The notes beneath the pieces are model-generated. The model saw nothing but the letters and a program-made list of their open reading frames with translations. It had not been told where the DNA came from and ran no database searches. The translations under genes were made by a program, and so were the position numbers. A stretch of 33,901 nucleotides of DNA from Candidatus Eiseniibacteriota bacterium (GTDB lineage: Bacteria; Eisenbacteria; RBG-16-71-46): the NCBI GenBank assembly GCA_025360715.1, contig JANYBS010000039.1, positions 1-33,901 of the forward strand, read 5' to 3'. This document shows positions 13,602 to 22,247 of this stretch, one piece after another. Within the stretch, counting starts at the first letter, position 1; each line of letters opens with the position of its first letter.

Positions 13602-16223
13602 TTGAGAACCGGAGACGATCTGTCCGCTCAGCCTGAGATCCGCTTCCGTAAAGCACCTCGCTTCCTGGTGCTGACGGTCTGCTATGCGTCGATCGTGAAC
13701 CTGGCGTTCCTTGCCGCGCTGCAACTGCGCTTCGAGGGCCAGGTCCCGTCGCGTTTCTGGATCGGCTACCTCGATATCGCGCCCGCTTTCACGCTCTTCT
13801 CGCTGCTCGCCTACTTCGTCGCCGGCCTCTACCACGGGCTCTGGCGCTATGCGAGCACAGTCACGCTCTTCCAGATCTTCAAGGGCGTCACGCTGTCGGC
13901 TGCCACGCTCGTCGTGCTGCTGCTGCTGCTCCCGGACCGGCTGTTCCCGACCAGCGTCATCGCCATCCTGTGGCTGATCGAACTGGTGCTCGTTGGCGGC
14001 GTGCGCTTCGCCTGGCGTCTCATGCGCGAGCGCGTACTCGGCCCGCATACCGGACACTCGGTGCCTGCGCTCGTGATCGGCGCGGACCAGAGCGGCGTGA
14101 ACCTCGTCCAAGAGATGCGCCGCCGCATGAACAACGAGGAAGCGCTCATGCCGGTGGGCTTCCTTGATGACGACGAACGCATGACGGGCCACCTGATCGA
14201 AGGGCTCAAGGTGCTCGGCACGGTGGCGGACCTGCCAACGGTGCTGCGTGAGAAGCACATCGAGATGGTCATCGTCTCGGACCCCGACATCCCCGGCCGA
14301 GTGCTGCGTGACGTCGCGCGCGTCTGCACCGAGGCGTCGGTGCGCGTCAAGACGCTGCCCGGGCTCTCGGACCTGCATCACGGCGCACGCCCCACGCTCG
14401 CGCAGATGCGCGACATCCGCATCGAGGACCTGCTCGGCCGCGAGCCGGTGCAACTCGACCTCGAGGAGGTCGGCGAGTTCTTGCGCGGCCAGCGAGTACT
14501 CGTGACGGGTGCTGGCGGCTCGATCGGGTCAGAACTCGCGCGGCAGGTTAGCAGTTTCGGACCCACCGAACTCGTGCTGCTCGACCACGCCGAGAACGGC
14601 CTCTACTTCATCCACCACGAACTGGTGGCGAAGCAACTGGGCTTCCCGATCCATGCCATGGTCTGCGACATCCGCGACTCGTCCGGCGTCGAGCGCACGT
14701 TCCAGCGCTTCCAGCCCGCGGTCGTCTTCCACGCTGCTGCGCACAAACATGTCCCGCTGCTGGAATCCAGCCCGCGCGAGGCGGTGCTCAACAACATCGT
14801 CGGCACGCGCAACCTGGTGGACTCGGCGGACCGGCATGCGGTGCGCAAGTTCGTGCTCATCTCCACCGACAAGGCCGTGAATCCCACGAGCGTCATGGGC
14901 GCGTCCAAACGCGTGTGCGAGATGCTGCTGCAGAGCGCCTCGCAGCGCAGCCAGACCAAGTTCTGCGCCGTACGCTTCGGCAACGTGCTCGGCAGCGACG
15001 GCTCCGTGATCCCGCTCTTCCAGCGCCAATTACAGCGCGGCGGCCCGATCACGGTCACGCACCCGGAAGCGCGCCGCTACTTCATGACCATCCCCGAGGC
15101 CGTGCGTCTGGTGCTGCAGGCGGGCGCCATGGGCCGCGGCGGCGAGGTCTTCCTCCTCGACATGGGAGAGCAGGTGCGCATCCTGGACCTGGCGCGCCAG
15201 CTCGTGCGCCTGGCCGGCCTGCGCGAGGGCGAGGACATCGAGATCGTCTTCACCGGCCTGCGCCCCGGCGAAAAGCTCTACGAGGAACTGCACTCGCACG
15301 ACGAGAAGACGCGCATCACGCGGCACGAACGCATCCTCAACTGGGACCTTTCGGCGCGCGATGAGACGGGCCTGCGCACCGATGTCGCGTATCTCGAGGC
15401 GATCGCCGAGGAAGGCGATCCCCAGGCGGTCAAGGACAAGCTGCACGACATCGTTCCGGAGTACCGCGAGCCGCGTCCCGAAGAGCTGTTGCTCTCGCAC
15501 ACGCCGGCGATCGAGCAGAGCGACGTGCGCCTGCCTGCGGCAACGGCGATCGAGCCGGCGGCGCCTGCCGACTGGGCCGACGTGCTGCGGCAGACGTTCG
15601 ACGTGGGGCTGGCAGGCGCGCTGCTCGTGCTGGGTTCGCCGCTCTGGGCAGCGGTCGCGCTCGAGGCGCGCTTGCGCGGTGAGCGCGAGATCCTCCAACG
15701 CGAGGTACGCATCGGCCGCACGCGGCGCTACGCGGTACGGCGCGGCGCTGCGCAATCGGTGGCGATCGATCGCCGCAGCATCGAGCGCCGCACACAGGAC
15801 CTGCTCGGCGCGCCCATCACCTGTGCACGGTTCCGCGCGGACCTGGGGCCCGTCAGTCGATTGATCGCGCGTCACCGGCTCGACAAGCTGCCGTGGTTGC
15901 TCAACGTGATCCGCGGCGACATGGCGCTCGTGGGCCCCAAGCCCGAGAAGGAGGAGCTCGTGCTGCGCTGGCAGCACCTGGTGCCCGACTACTCGCGCCG
16001 GTTCGCCGTGCGTCCGGGACTGACCGGTCTCGCGCAGGTCTCGGGCATCTCGGATTGCGACGCCGACGGGGTCGTGCGGCGCGTCCACTATGACCTGTTC
16101 TACGTCGAACATCGCTCGCTGCTGCTGGATCTGCGGACCCTGGCGCGCACGCTCGCCGTGGTCATCCGCCGGCCCCGCACGGGCGAGCCGGGGGTCGCGG
16201 GCGAAGTACGGCCCGCTGCCTGA
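13602..16223 (+). CDS. fusion: membrane sugar-nucleotide 4,6-dehydratase (WbpM/CapD type) + divergent phosphoglycosyl transferase domain
   Basis: An inner-membrane protein of 873 residues. No ATG is near the N-terminus. TTG at 13602 has AAGG 9 nt upstream; CTG at 13620 with GGAG close by is an alternative. Seen: four hydrophobic helices (about 20-140), a CoA-binding-like Rossmann domain (about 150-270), then a Polysacc_synt_2 dehydratase with TGAGGSIG (302-309), HAAAHKHVPLLE and STDKAVNPTSVMGASK; M432 replaces Tyr of YxxxK with K436, as in WbpM-type UDP-GlcNAc 4,6-dehydratases. From about 660, a Bac_transf-like domain is fused. It keeps GDMALVGPKP and RPGLTGLAQVSG, but the catalytic DE of DELPQ reads D761-K762 (LDKLPW), and the KFRSM and GP-x-FFRQ signatures are lost. 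The first part probably makes a keto-deoxy sugar nucleotide. The second may be inactive, regulatory or altered in chemistry. It is the first gene of the operon. Confidence 0.9.
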   Translation: MRTGDDLSAQPEIRFRKAPRFLVLTVCYASIVNLAFLAALQLRFEGQVPSRFWIGYLDIAPAFTLFSLLAYFVAGLYHGLWRYASTVTLFQIFKGVTLSAATLVVLLLLLPDRLFPTSVIAILWLIELVLVGGVRFAWRLMRERVLGPHTGHSVPALVIGADQSGVNLVQEMRRRMNNEEALMPVGFLDDDERMTGHLIEGLKVLGTVADLPTVLREKHIEMVIVSDPDIPGRVLRDVARVCTEASVRVKTLPGLSDLHHGARPTLAQMRDIRIEDLLGREPVQLDLEEVGEFLRGQRVLVTGAGGSIGSELARQVSSFGPTELVLLDHAENGLYFIHHELVAKQLGFPIHAMVCDIRDSSGVERTFQRFQPAVVFHAAAHKHVPLLESSPREAVLNNIVGTRNLVDSADRHAVRKFVLISTDKAVNPTSVMGASKRVCEMLLQSASQRSQTKFCAVRFGNVLGSDGSVIPLFQRQLQRGGPITVTHPEARRYFMTIPEAVRLVLQAGAMGRGGEVFLLDMGEQVRILDLARQLVRLAGLREGEDIEIVFTGLRPGEKLYEELHSHDEKTRITRHERILNWDLSARDETGLRTDVAYLEAIAEEGDPQAVKDKLHDIVPEYREPRPEELLLSHTPAIEQSDVRLPAATAIEPAAPADWADVLRQTFDVGLAGALLVLGSPLWAAVALEARLRGEREILQREVRIGRTRRYAVRRGAAQSVAIDRRSIERRTQDLLGAPITCARFRADLGPVSRLIARHRLDKLPWLLNVIRGDMALVGPKPEKEELVLRWQHLVPDYSRRFAVRPGLTGLAQVSGISDCDADGVVRRVHYDLFYVEHRSLLLDLRTLARTLAVVIRRPRTGEPGVAGEVRPAA

Positions 16224-16259
16224 AGAAGTGGCTTGGAAACACCGAAGACTGACGAGAAC

Positions 16260-16291
16260 GGGGCTTGTCCGGCCCCACGGTGAAGTAAGAT
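16260..16291 (+). promoter_or_regulatory. possible internal promoter/hairpin before the export protein gene
   Basis: The 141-bp gap has TTGTCC (16265-16270) and TAAGAT (16286-16291), 15 nt apart, shorter than ideal. The -35 region overlaps a small hairpin GGGGC (16260-16264)/GCCCC (16272-16276). It is the only sizeable gap in the operon. Confidence 0.25.
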
Positions 16292-16364
16292 GCCGGCGAC
16301 CAGCCGGGATGGTGCCTGCAGGGTGCCAGCCGGAACGGGAAAGCCGCGCGTCCAGGAGGGACAC

Positions 16365-17339
16365 ATGATCGAGGTTCTGCTGAGTCACGCCCGGCGCCCG
16401 GCGCTGTGGGCGGCAGTGTTGCTGGGCTTGATGCTCTCGGGCGTCGCCGGCTCGGCCCACGCTGAAGACTACGTACTCGGATCCGAGGATGTGATCTCGG
16501 TCTCCGTGTGGCTGCACCCGGAGCTCGAACGCTCGGTGGCGATCAACGCCGACGGCAACATCACGCTGCCGCCCGTAGGCGATATCAAGGCCGCCGGCCT
16601 CACGTCGAAGCAGCTCTCCGACAAGATCGCCGACCGCCTTTCATCGTACCTGCGCCAGACGACCACAGTCACGGTGAGCGTTGCGCAGTACCTCTCGCGC
16701 AGCGTCTTCATCTCGGGCGCGGTCGCCAAGCCCGGCCGTTTCGGCTTCGAGCGCATCCCGACGATCGTCGACGTGCTCGGCCAGGCGGGTGGCGCGCTGA
16801 CTGGCGCCGACCTCTCGAACGTGCAGATCATCCGCAAGGACGGTGCTCAGCGCCGCACGCTGAGCGCTGATCTCTCGGCGAGCCTGCGCACCGGCGACAC
16901 GAGCGGCCTGCCGGCGTTGCAGCCCGGAGATGCCATCGTGATCTCCAGCAACGCGAATGGCGCCGGCGCGAGCGCGGGTGAAGGCGTGGCCGTGCTGGGC
17001 GAGGTGAGCAAGCCGGGCCTGTACGCGGTCGCGACGAATCAGGACATCTGGGCCGTGCTGGCCTCCGCGGGCGGCCTGACCGCGCGCGGCCGTCTGGACG
17101 ACGTGCGGTTGCTCACGCGTTCCGAAGGCGGCCAGACCGTGACGACGCTGGATCTGAAGGGCGTGCTCACCAAGGGCAGCCGTTCACCGATCGTGGTCAA
17201 GCCCGGCGATGTGGTCGTGGTCATGCCGCAGGGCGCGAACGTGTGGACTGGGCTCGTGAGCTTGATGTCGCTGTCGCGTGACGCCCTGAACGTGGTGGTG
17301 CTGCTGGACTACTTCAACAACCGATCGACGACGAAGTGA
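16365..17339 (+). CDS. polysaccharide export protein (OPX/Wza family, SLBB domains)
   Basis: A periplasmic or outer-membrane channel component for exopolysaccharide, 324 residues. The ATG at 16365 follows a strong AGGAGGG (16354-16360); the frame is open to an ATG at 16290 without such a site. Seen: a Sec signal peptide of 33 residues (cut AHA before Glu34) with no lipobox; Poly_export domain (about 35-115, starting DYVLGSEDVISVSVW); SLBB 1 (about 118-200, VFISGAVAKPGRF) and SLBB 2 (about 205-290, VAVLGEVSKPGLY). The C-terminal helix is short and Wza-like barrel-forming features are not obvious. This size class may need a partner outer-membrane protein. It stands directly before the co-polymerase/kinase gene, as in Wzx/Wzy loci. 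Confidence 0.93.
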   Translation: MIEVLLSHARRPALWAAVLLGLMLSGVAGSAHAEDYVLGSEDVISVSVWLHPELERSVAINADGNITLPPVGDIKAAGLTSKQLSDKIADRLSSYLRQTTTVTVSVAQYLSRSVFISGAVAKPGRFGFERIPTIVDVLGQAGGALTGADLSNVQIIRKDGAQRRTLSADLSASLRTGDTSGLPALQPGDAIVISSNANGAGASAGEGVAVLGEVSKPGLYAVATNQDIWAVLASAGGLTARGRLDDVRLLTRSEGGQTVTTLDLKGVLTKGSRSPIVVKPGDVVVVMPQGANVWTGLVSLMSLSRDALNVVVLLDYFNNRSTTK

Positions 17340-17353
17340 CCCTCCGAGGCCCG

Positions 17354-19600
17354 ATGAGCGAGATCCCAGCAGGCGTGACAGCGCCGGTGGACCCGGCCGA
17401 GATGCTCCGCACGGTATGGCGGCGCAAGTGGCTGCTGTTCATCCCGTGGCTCGTCGCCATCGCCATCGGCGTGGCTGCCGCATTCCTGCTCAAGCCGATC
17501 TACATGAGCTCCACGCTCATGCTGCTCGACCGTGGCCAGAGCATGCAGGGGCCGCTCGGCAACCTGGCGAGCGTCGATGTCGACCAGCAGGCCGACATCA
17601 TGCGCGAACAGGTGCAGAGCACGCTCTTCCTCAAGAGCGTGATCGCCGCCACCGGCGTCAAGCAGGACGCCGCGACCCGCGCCTGGGCGCTCAAGGGTGC
17701 CAAGCGCTATCCCGGCATGCAGCCCGACGAACAGGTCGAAGCGTTCCTGGTCGACGAGCTGCGTGACGCGATCAGCATCAAGCGCAGCAAGGGCAAGTTG
17801 TTCCAGGTCACGGTCGAGGACTATGACCCCGATCGCGCGCGCAAGTTCTGCGACGCGGTCGCGAACCAGTTCGTGGCCTCCTCGCGTGCCCGGCAGATGG
17901 AAGCCGTCGAGGCGCAGCAGGAGTTCAGCGTCCAGCAGCTGCAGGTCTACCAGCGCGAGCTGCAAGTGGCCGAAGGCAAGCTCGAGGCGGCGCGCCGTTC
18001 GGCGATCTCCTCGACGATCACCGGCAGCACCGTGAACGACAAGAACATCACGTTCGCTTCCACCTTGCTCGAGCAGGCCGGAACCGACCTTGAAGAGCAG
18101 CGCCAGCGTGTCTCGGACCTGCGCGCGTCATTCGCGGGCAGGCTGCGCGAGAACGATCCCGGCGCGATCTCGGGCCCCGAGGTCAATGCGCTCATCGGCC
18201 AGCTGGGCTCGCTGCAGAACCAGCTTGGCCGCGCGCAGCTCTCCGAGGGCACGGTCGGCGGTGGCGCCGGCATCCGGCTGTCGATGGCCCGCAAAACCGC
18301 CGACCTCGAGGCGGCGCTTGCCGCGAACGCCGCGCGCTCCCTGCCGGCGCTCTCGCAGGACGCGCGCGACCTGGCGATCCGCTACCGCGTGGCGCAGGCC
18401 GACCTGCAGGCGCGCGAGTCGTGGCACAGCTGGCTGTCTTCGCAGGTGAACAGCTTCCAGCGCACGATGGTCCTCGCGCCGGACCGCGAACTCGACATCG
18501 CCCATCTGCAGGCCGAGGTCGACCAGAAGCGCAGTCTGTATAACGCCTTCCAGCAGCAGTCGGCCGCCGCGCAGATCGCCGAAGCGTTCCAGAACGCCAA
18601 GGTGAGCGGTCGCTTCATCATCATGGAGCAGGCCAACCGGCCGCTGTCACCCAGCAAGCCCAATCGCGTGCTGCTCGTGCTGCTGTCGGTGATCGTCGGC
18701 GGCATGATCGGCGTGGGTACGCTGCTGGTGGTGGAACAGCAGGACCAGTCCATGCGCAGTGCCGACGAGGTCGAACGCCTGCTCGACCTGCCGGTGCTAG
18801 GCGCCATCCCGCGCGTCGAGGACCTCGAGCGCATCCGCCGCCGGCCGCGCCCGCAGCAGGGCGCTGGCGCGACCACGCCCGGTGCGCTGCCCGCGCCGCG
18901 CGACCAGGGCCTCATCCAGCGGCTCAAGCTCGAGAGCCCGCTCGGCCTGGAGTTCAAGCGCATCTACCTGAACCTTGCGCGCACGACGGGGCGTAGCCTG
19001 CCCGAGACGCTCATGATCACCAGCTCCACTCGCGCCGAGGGCAAGACGACCACAGCCGCCTGCTTGGGGATCACGCTCGCGCGCGAACACAAGCAGCGCA
19101 CGCTGCTGGTCGACTTCGACCTGCGCAGCCCCGCCCTGCACCGCGCGCTGGGCCTGCCGGGCAGCAGTTGGGGGCTCTCGCAGATGCTCCAGCAACGCAA
19201 CTTCGATGAGCGCTTCGTGCGCCAGACCGCGCTGCCGGACCTGGACTTCCTGCCAGCCGGCCGCAGCGAACGTCCGGCGGCGGAACTCATCGACCAGGAT
19301 TCCGTCGCGTGGTTCCTGCGCGAGGCGCGCGCGCGCTATGCGCTGATCGTGATTGATGCCGCGCCGAACCTGGCCGTACCCGACCCGCTCATCCTGGGCC
19401 GCGCGATCGAAGGGGTGCTCTACGTGATCAAGGCCGGCTCCACGGTGCGCAAGGCCGCTGAGCACGGCGTGCGCATCCAGCGTGAAGCCCGCGACAACGT
19501 GATCGGTGTGCTCATGAACGACGTGGGCGAGTTCCTGCCGCAGTACTACGGCTACAAAGCCAACTACTACGGCTACAAGTCCGAGGCGGCCGAGGGCTGA
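17354..19600 (+). CDS. polysaccharide co-polymerase fused to BY-type tyrosine kinase (Wzc family)
   Basis: An inner-membrane protein of 748 residues that controls chain length and export of polysaccharide. The ATG at 17354 has GAGG upstream; a GTG at 17336 overlaps the preceding stop and is less likely. Seen: Wzz domain with TM1 (about 26-46), a long coiled-coil periplasmic part (about 190-410), and a Pro-rich TM2 (about 435-460, after PSKPNR). Then the cytoplasmic kinase: Walker A SSTRAEGKTTT (K564; Arg-Ala where Pro-Gly is usual), Walker A' LLVDFDLR (D587, D589), and Walker B-like YALIVIDAAP. The tail QYYGYKANYYGYK (730-742) holds six tyrosines, the expected autophosphorylation cluster. The gene follows the OPX gene by 14 nt, so the export pair is coupled. 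Confidence 0.94.
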   Translation: MSEIPAGVTAPVDPAEMLRTVWRRKWLLFIPWLVAIAIGVAAAFLLKPIYMSSTLMLLDRGQSMQGPLGNLASVDVDQQADIMREQVQSTLFLKSVIAATGVKQDAATRAWALKGAKRYPGMQPDEQVEAFLVDELRDAISIKRSKGKLFQVTVEDYDPDRARKFCDAVANQFVASSRARQMEAVEAQQEFSVQQLQVYQRELQVAEGKLEAARRSAISSTITGSTVNDKNITFASTLLEQAGTDLEEQRQRVSDLRASFAGRLRENDPGAISGPEVNALIGQLGSLQNQLGRAQLSEGTVGGGAGIRLSMARKTADLEAALAANAARSLPALSQDARDLAIRYRVAQADLQARESWHSWLSSQVNSFQRTMVLAPDRELDIAHLQAEVDQKRSLYNAFQQQSAAAQIAEAFQNAKVSGRFIIMEQANRPLSPSKPNRVLLVLLSVIVGGMIGVGTLLVVEQQDQSMRSADEVERLLDLPVLGAIPRVEDLERIRRRPRPQQGAGATTPGALPAPRDQGLIQRLKLESPLGLEFKRIYLNLARTTGRSLPETLMITSSTRAEGKTTTAACLGITLAREHKQRTLLVDFDLRSPALHRALGLPGSSWGLSQMLQQRNFDERFVRQTALPDLDFLPAGRSERPAAELIDQDSVAWFLREARARYALIVIDAAPNLAVPDPLILGRAIEGVLYVIKAGSTVRKAAEHGVRIQREARDNVIGVLMNDVGEFLPQYYGYKANYYGYKSEAAEG

Positions 19601-19638
19601 GCCCCTCGCGAGCGTCCAAGAGTCAGGAGCCCGGTCCG

Positions 19639-21222
19639 TTGCGCAGCCTCCGTGTCCTTCGCAACGTCATCACGAACTACCTGCGCTTCTTCTTGGCGGG
19701 GGCGATCGCATTCGTGCTGACGCCGTTCATGGTCCGCCACCTCGGCGACCGTGACTATGGCCTCTGGGTGACCTTGTTCTCGCTGACCGGCTACTTCGGT
19801 CTGTTCGATCAGGGCATCCGGCCCTCGCTCGTGCGCTACGTGTCTCGCGACCACGCCGCCGGCGACCGCGACGGCCTCTCGCGCACGATCAGCAGCGCCT
19901 TCGCGCTCTACAGTGTCGTCGCGATCATCGCCCTGGCCGTGGCCGTGGTCGTCGCGCTGCAAGCGCCCGCGTGGATCCGTGTGGACGCCGACCTGCTCAA
20001 GGTCGCGCCGGCGCTCATCATGGTCGTGGGGCTCTCGATCGCGCTGGGCTTCCCGCTGGGCGTCTTCGGCGCCGTGTTATCGGGCCTGCAGCGCTACGAC
20101 ATCGCCAACGCGCTCGGCATGATCGTGGGCGTGCTGCGCGCGATCCTGTTCGTGGTCGTCCTGCGCTTGGGTGGCGGCCTGCTCGACCTGGCGTGGGCCT
20201 CGCTCGTGATGAACGTGCTGGGTCACGCGGCCTCGTGGATCTACGCGCAGCGCCTGCTGCCGGGTGTGAGCTACGGCCCGCAGTGGGTCACGCGCGAGCA
20301 CCTGCGGCGTATCGCCAGCTATGGCGGATACGCGTTCATCGGCGCACTCGCCACCAACATCGCGTTCCAGACCGACGCGCTTGTGATCACGCCTATCCTG
20401 GGCGCCGCGCTCGTCACGCCGTTCGCGCTGGCGTCGGGTCTGGTCGACAACGCGCGCACGCTCGTGCATTCGGCGGCGTACGTGCTCTCGCCCACGGCGA
20501 GCGAGATGGACACGCTGGGAGAGGGCGACAAGCTGCGCATGATGCTCGTCGCGGGCTCGCGCTACTCGGTGTTGGTCAGCTGGCCGGTCCTCGCCGGGCT
20601 CATCATCTTCGGCTCGAACCTGCTCACCACGTGGGTGGGGCCCAAGTATGCTTCCGCGGGCCTGTTGCTCGCGGTCCTCGCGGTGCCCACCATGGTCGCT
20701 CTGCCGCAGGCCACCGCGTCGTCGCTGCTCTTTGGCGTGAGCCGTCACAAGGGCGTCGTGCTCCTGTCGATCCTTGCGGCGTTCATCAACCTGGGCCTGT
20801 CGCTCTGGTGGGCTCGCTGGCCGGCGCCGATGGCGTGGCTTTTCGGCGTGGCCCTCAGCCCGGGGCTGGTGGGTGTGGCCATGGGCACCGCCGTGCCGTT
20901 GTTCTTCGTGAGCGGCATCGCGACGATGGTGTTCGCATGCCGGGCGCTCTCGCAGCCGTTCGCGCACTATCTGTGGGAGGGCATGGTGAACCCTGGCTTG
21001 TTCACGCTCGCGTTCGCGCTGCCGGCCATGCTCGTGCAGCGTCTCTGGCACCCTTTAGGTTGGCTTCCGATCCTGGGTTCCTGCGCGGCGTGCTGGCTGG
21101 TATTTGCGGCCGTGGTCCTGCGTTTCGGCATCCGCGAGCCGGATCGTGCGCGTTGGGGCCGAATGATGCCGGGTCTCTTCGGTCGCAAGCGTGCGGCCGC
21201 TGGCGAAGGAGGTGTCTCATGA
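19639..21222 (+). CDS. Wzx-type polysaccharide flippase (MOP superfamily)
   Basis: An integral membrane protein of 527 residues with many hydrophobic helices, expected to flip the undecaprenyl-linked repeat unit across the inner membrane. Seen: the start is TTG at 19639 with AGGAG 9 nt upstream and no nearby ATG. The N-terminus (NVITNYLRFFLAG...FMVRHLGDRDYGLWVTLFSLTGYFGLFD) has the polysaccharide biosynthesis protein signature of Wzx/RfbX. The gene begins 38 nt after the kinase stop, and its TGA overlaps the next ATG as ATGA. No soluble domain is present. The sugar unit it moves cannot be read from sequence. Confidence 0.92.
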   Translation: MRSLRVLRNVITNYLRFFLAGAIAFVLTPFMVRHLGDRDYGLWVTLFSLTGYFGLFDQGIRPSLVRYVSRDHAAGDRDGLSRTISSAFALYSVVAIIALAVAVVVALQAPAWIRVDADLLKVAPALIMVVGLSIALGFPLGVFGAVLSGLQRYDIANALGMIVGVLRAILFVVVLRLGGGLLDLAWASLVMNVLGHAASWIYAQRLLPGVSYGPQWVTREHLRRIASYGGYAFIGALATNIAFQTDALVITPILGAALVTPFALASGLVDNARTLVHSAAYVLSPTASEMDTLGEGDKLRMMLVAGSRYSVLVSWPVLAGLIIFGSNLLTTWVGPKYASAGLLLAVLAVPTMVALPQATASSLLFGVSRHKGVVLLSILAAFINLGLSLWWARWPAPMAWLFGVALSPGLVGVAMGTAVPLFFVSGIATMVFACRALSQPFAHYLWEGMVNPGLFTLAFALPAMLVQRLWHPLGWLPILGSCAACWLVFAAVVLRFGIREPDRARWGRMMPGLFGRKRAAAGEGGVS

Positions 21223-22247
21223 GCCGTCCCACCGTCTCTGTCGTGCTCGCGGTCTACAACGCGGCGTGGTGCATCGAGCGGGCGCTGGACACCGTCATGG
21301 CCCAGACCGCGCCGCCCTTGGAGGTGATCGTCTGCGACGACGGGTCGTCGGACGGAACCCCCGACCTCGTCGAGCGCCGCTACGGGGTACGCGTGCGCGT
21401 CATGCGGCTGCCGCACCAGAACGCTTCGGCGGCGCGCATCCCGGGGCTAGCGGCTGCCTCGGGCGACTGGCTCGCGTTCCTCGATGCCGACGATTGGTGG
21501 GCGCCGGAGAAGCTGGAGCGCCAACTCGAGTTCCTCGAGAAGCATCCCGAGGTCCGCTGGCTCACGAGCGATGGCGAGTACATCTCGGACGATGGCCTGA
21601 TCCGCCAGTCGTGGCTGAGCGACTACTTCGATCCCGTGCGCGACCGCGTGGGCGATCTGTTCGAACCACTGGCGCGCCGGTGCTATCCGCTCATGAGCTC
21701 GATGCTGGTCGATGGCAACGCCTACCAGCAGATCGGCGGCATGGACCCGCGAATCGTCTATTCTCATGACTACGACCTGTGGCTGCGCCTTGCTGCGCGC
21801 TTCCCGGGCGCAGTCATGGCGGACCGGCTCATCTCATACTGGTCGCACCCGAACGCGCTGTCTCGCAATTACGAGGCGCGGCACCGCGACGACCTCATGC
21901 TCATGGAGCGGATCGCCGCCGGCGAGCTGCGGCCCGAGCCGGCTATGCGGGAACTGGGTGAGGAGCGCGCTTCGACGCTCGCATTCCAGATCGGCCTGAA
22001 CTGCCTTCGCACGGGGCGTGGAGCGGAAGGCCGGGCGATCCTGCGCCGTGCGGCGCGCAGCGGTCCGCCGCGCCGGCGGATGCTGGCGACGTTCGCGGCC
22101 TCGGTGCCCGACTTCCTGTTGCCGCAGCTCATGCGCATGCAGTGGCTCAAGGGAGCGATCACCTCGACACGTGGGGCGATCCATGTGGAGCGTGACGCGG
22201 CGCCTCCCGCCGTCGCCACGGGGCACGACCGGGCGGACTCCGCATGA
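21219..22247 (+). CDS. glycosyltransferase family 2 (first of a tandem pair)
   Basis: A GT-A-fold inverting glycosyltransferase of 342 residues that adds a sugar to the growing lipid-linked unit on the cytoplasmic side. The ATG at 21219 has AAGGAGG 6 nt upstream and overlaps the flippase stop; open frame upstream to 19971 is only antisense-free read-through inside the flippase. Seen: VSVVLAVYNAAWCIERALDT, CDDGSSDGTPD, metal-binding DADD (89-92, FLDADDWW), and a GGMDPRIVYSHDYDLWLRL acceptor motif (ED-like pair replaced by HD-YD). Resembles its downstream neighbour closely in layout. Donor sugar unknown. The last 80 residues are basic and Ala-rich without a clear membrane helix. Confidence 0.92.
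   Translation: MSRPTVSVVLAVYNAAWCIERALDTVMAQTAPPLEVIVCDDGSSDGTPDLVERRYGVRVRVMRLPHQNASAARIPGLAAASGDWLAFLDADDWWAPEKLERQLEFLEKHPEVRWLTSDGEYISDDGLIRQSWLSDYFDPVRDRVGDLFEPLARRCYPLMSSMLVDGNAYQQIGGMDPRIVYSHDYDLWLRLAARFPGAVMADRLISYWSHPNALSRNYEARHRDDLMLMERIAAGELRPEPAMRELGEERASTLAFQIGLNCLRTGRGAEGRAILRRAARSGPPRRRMLATFAASVPDFLLPQLMRMQWLKGAITSTRGAIHVERDAAPPAVATGHDRADSA

Noticed and set aside
13364-13636. 90-codon frame in the operon leader
   Set aside because: No ribosome site, no recognisable motif, and it overlaps the first operon gene in another frame. A leader peptide cannot be excluded but is not supported.
15580-16200. Frameshift as an explanation for the odd transferase domain of the first fusion
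   Set aside because: The reading frame is continuous, conserved motifs before and after the altered DE site are in the same frame, and codon use is normal, so divergence is more likely than a sequencing error.
19971-21218. Upstream extension of the first GT2 frame inside the flippase gene
   Set aside because: The GT2 motifs begin at ATG 21219 with a strong ribosome site; the upstream part is out of frame with the flippase and has no domain content.
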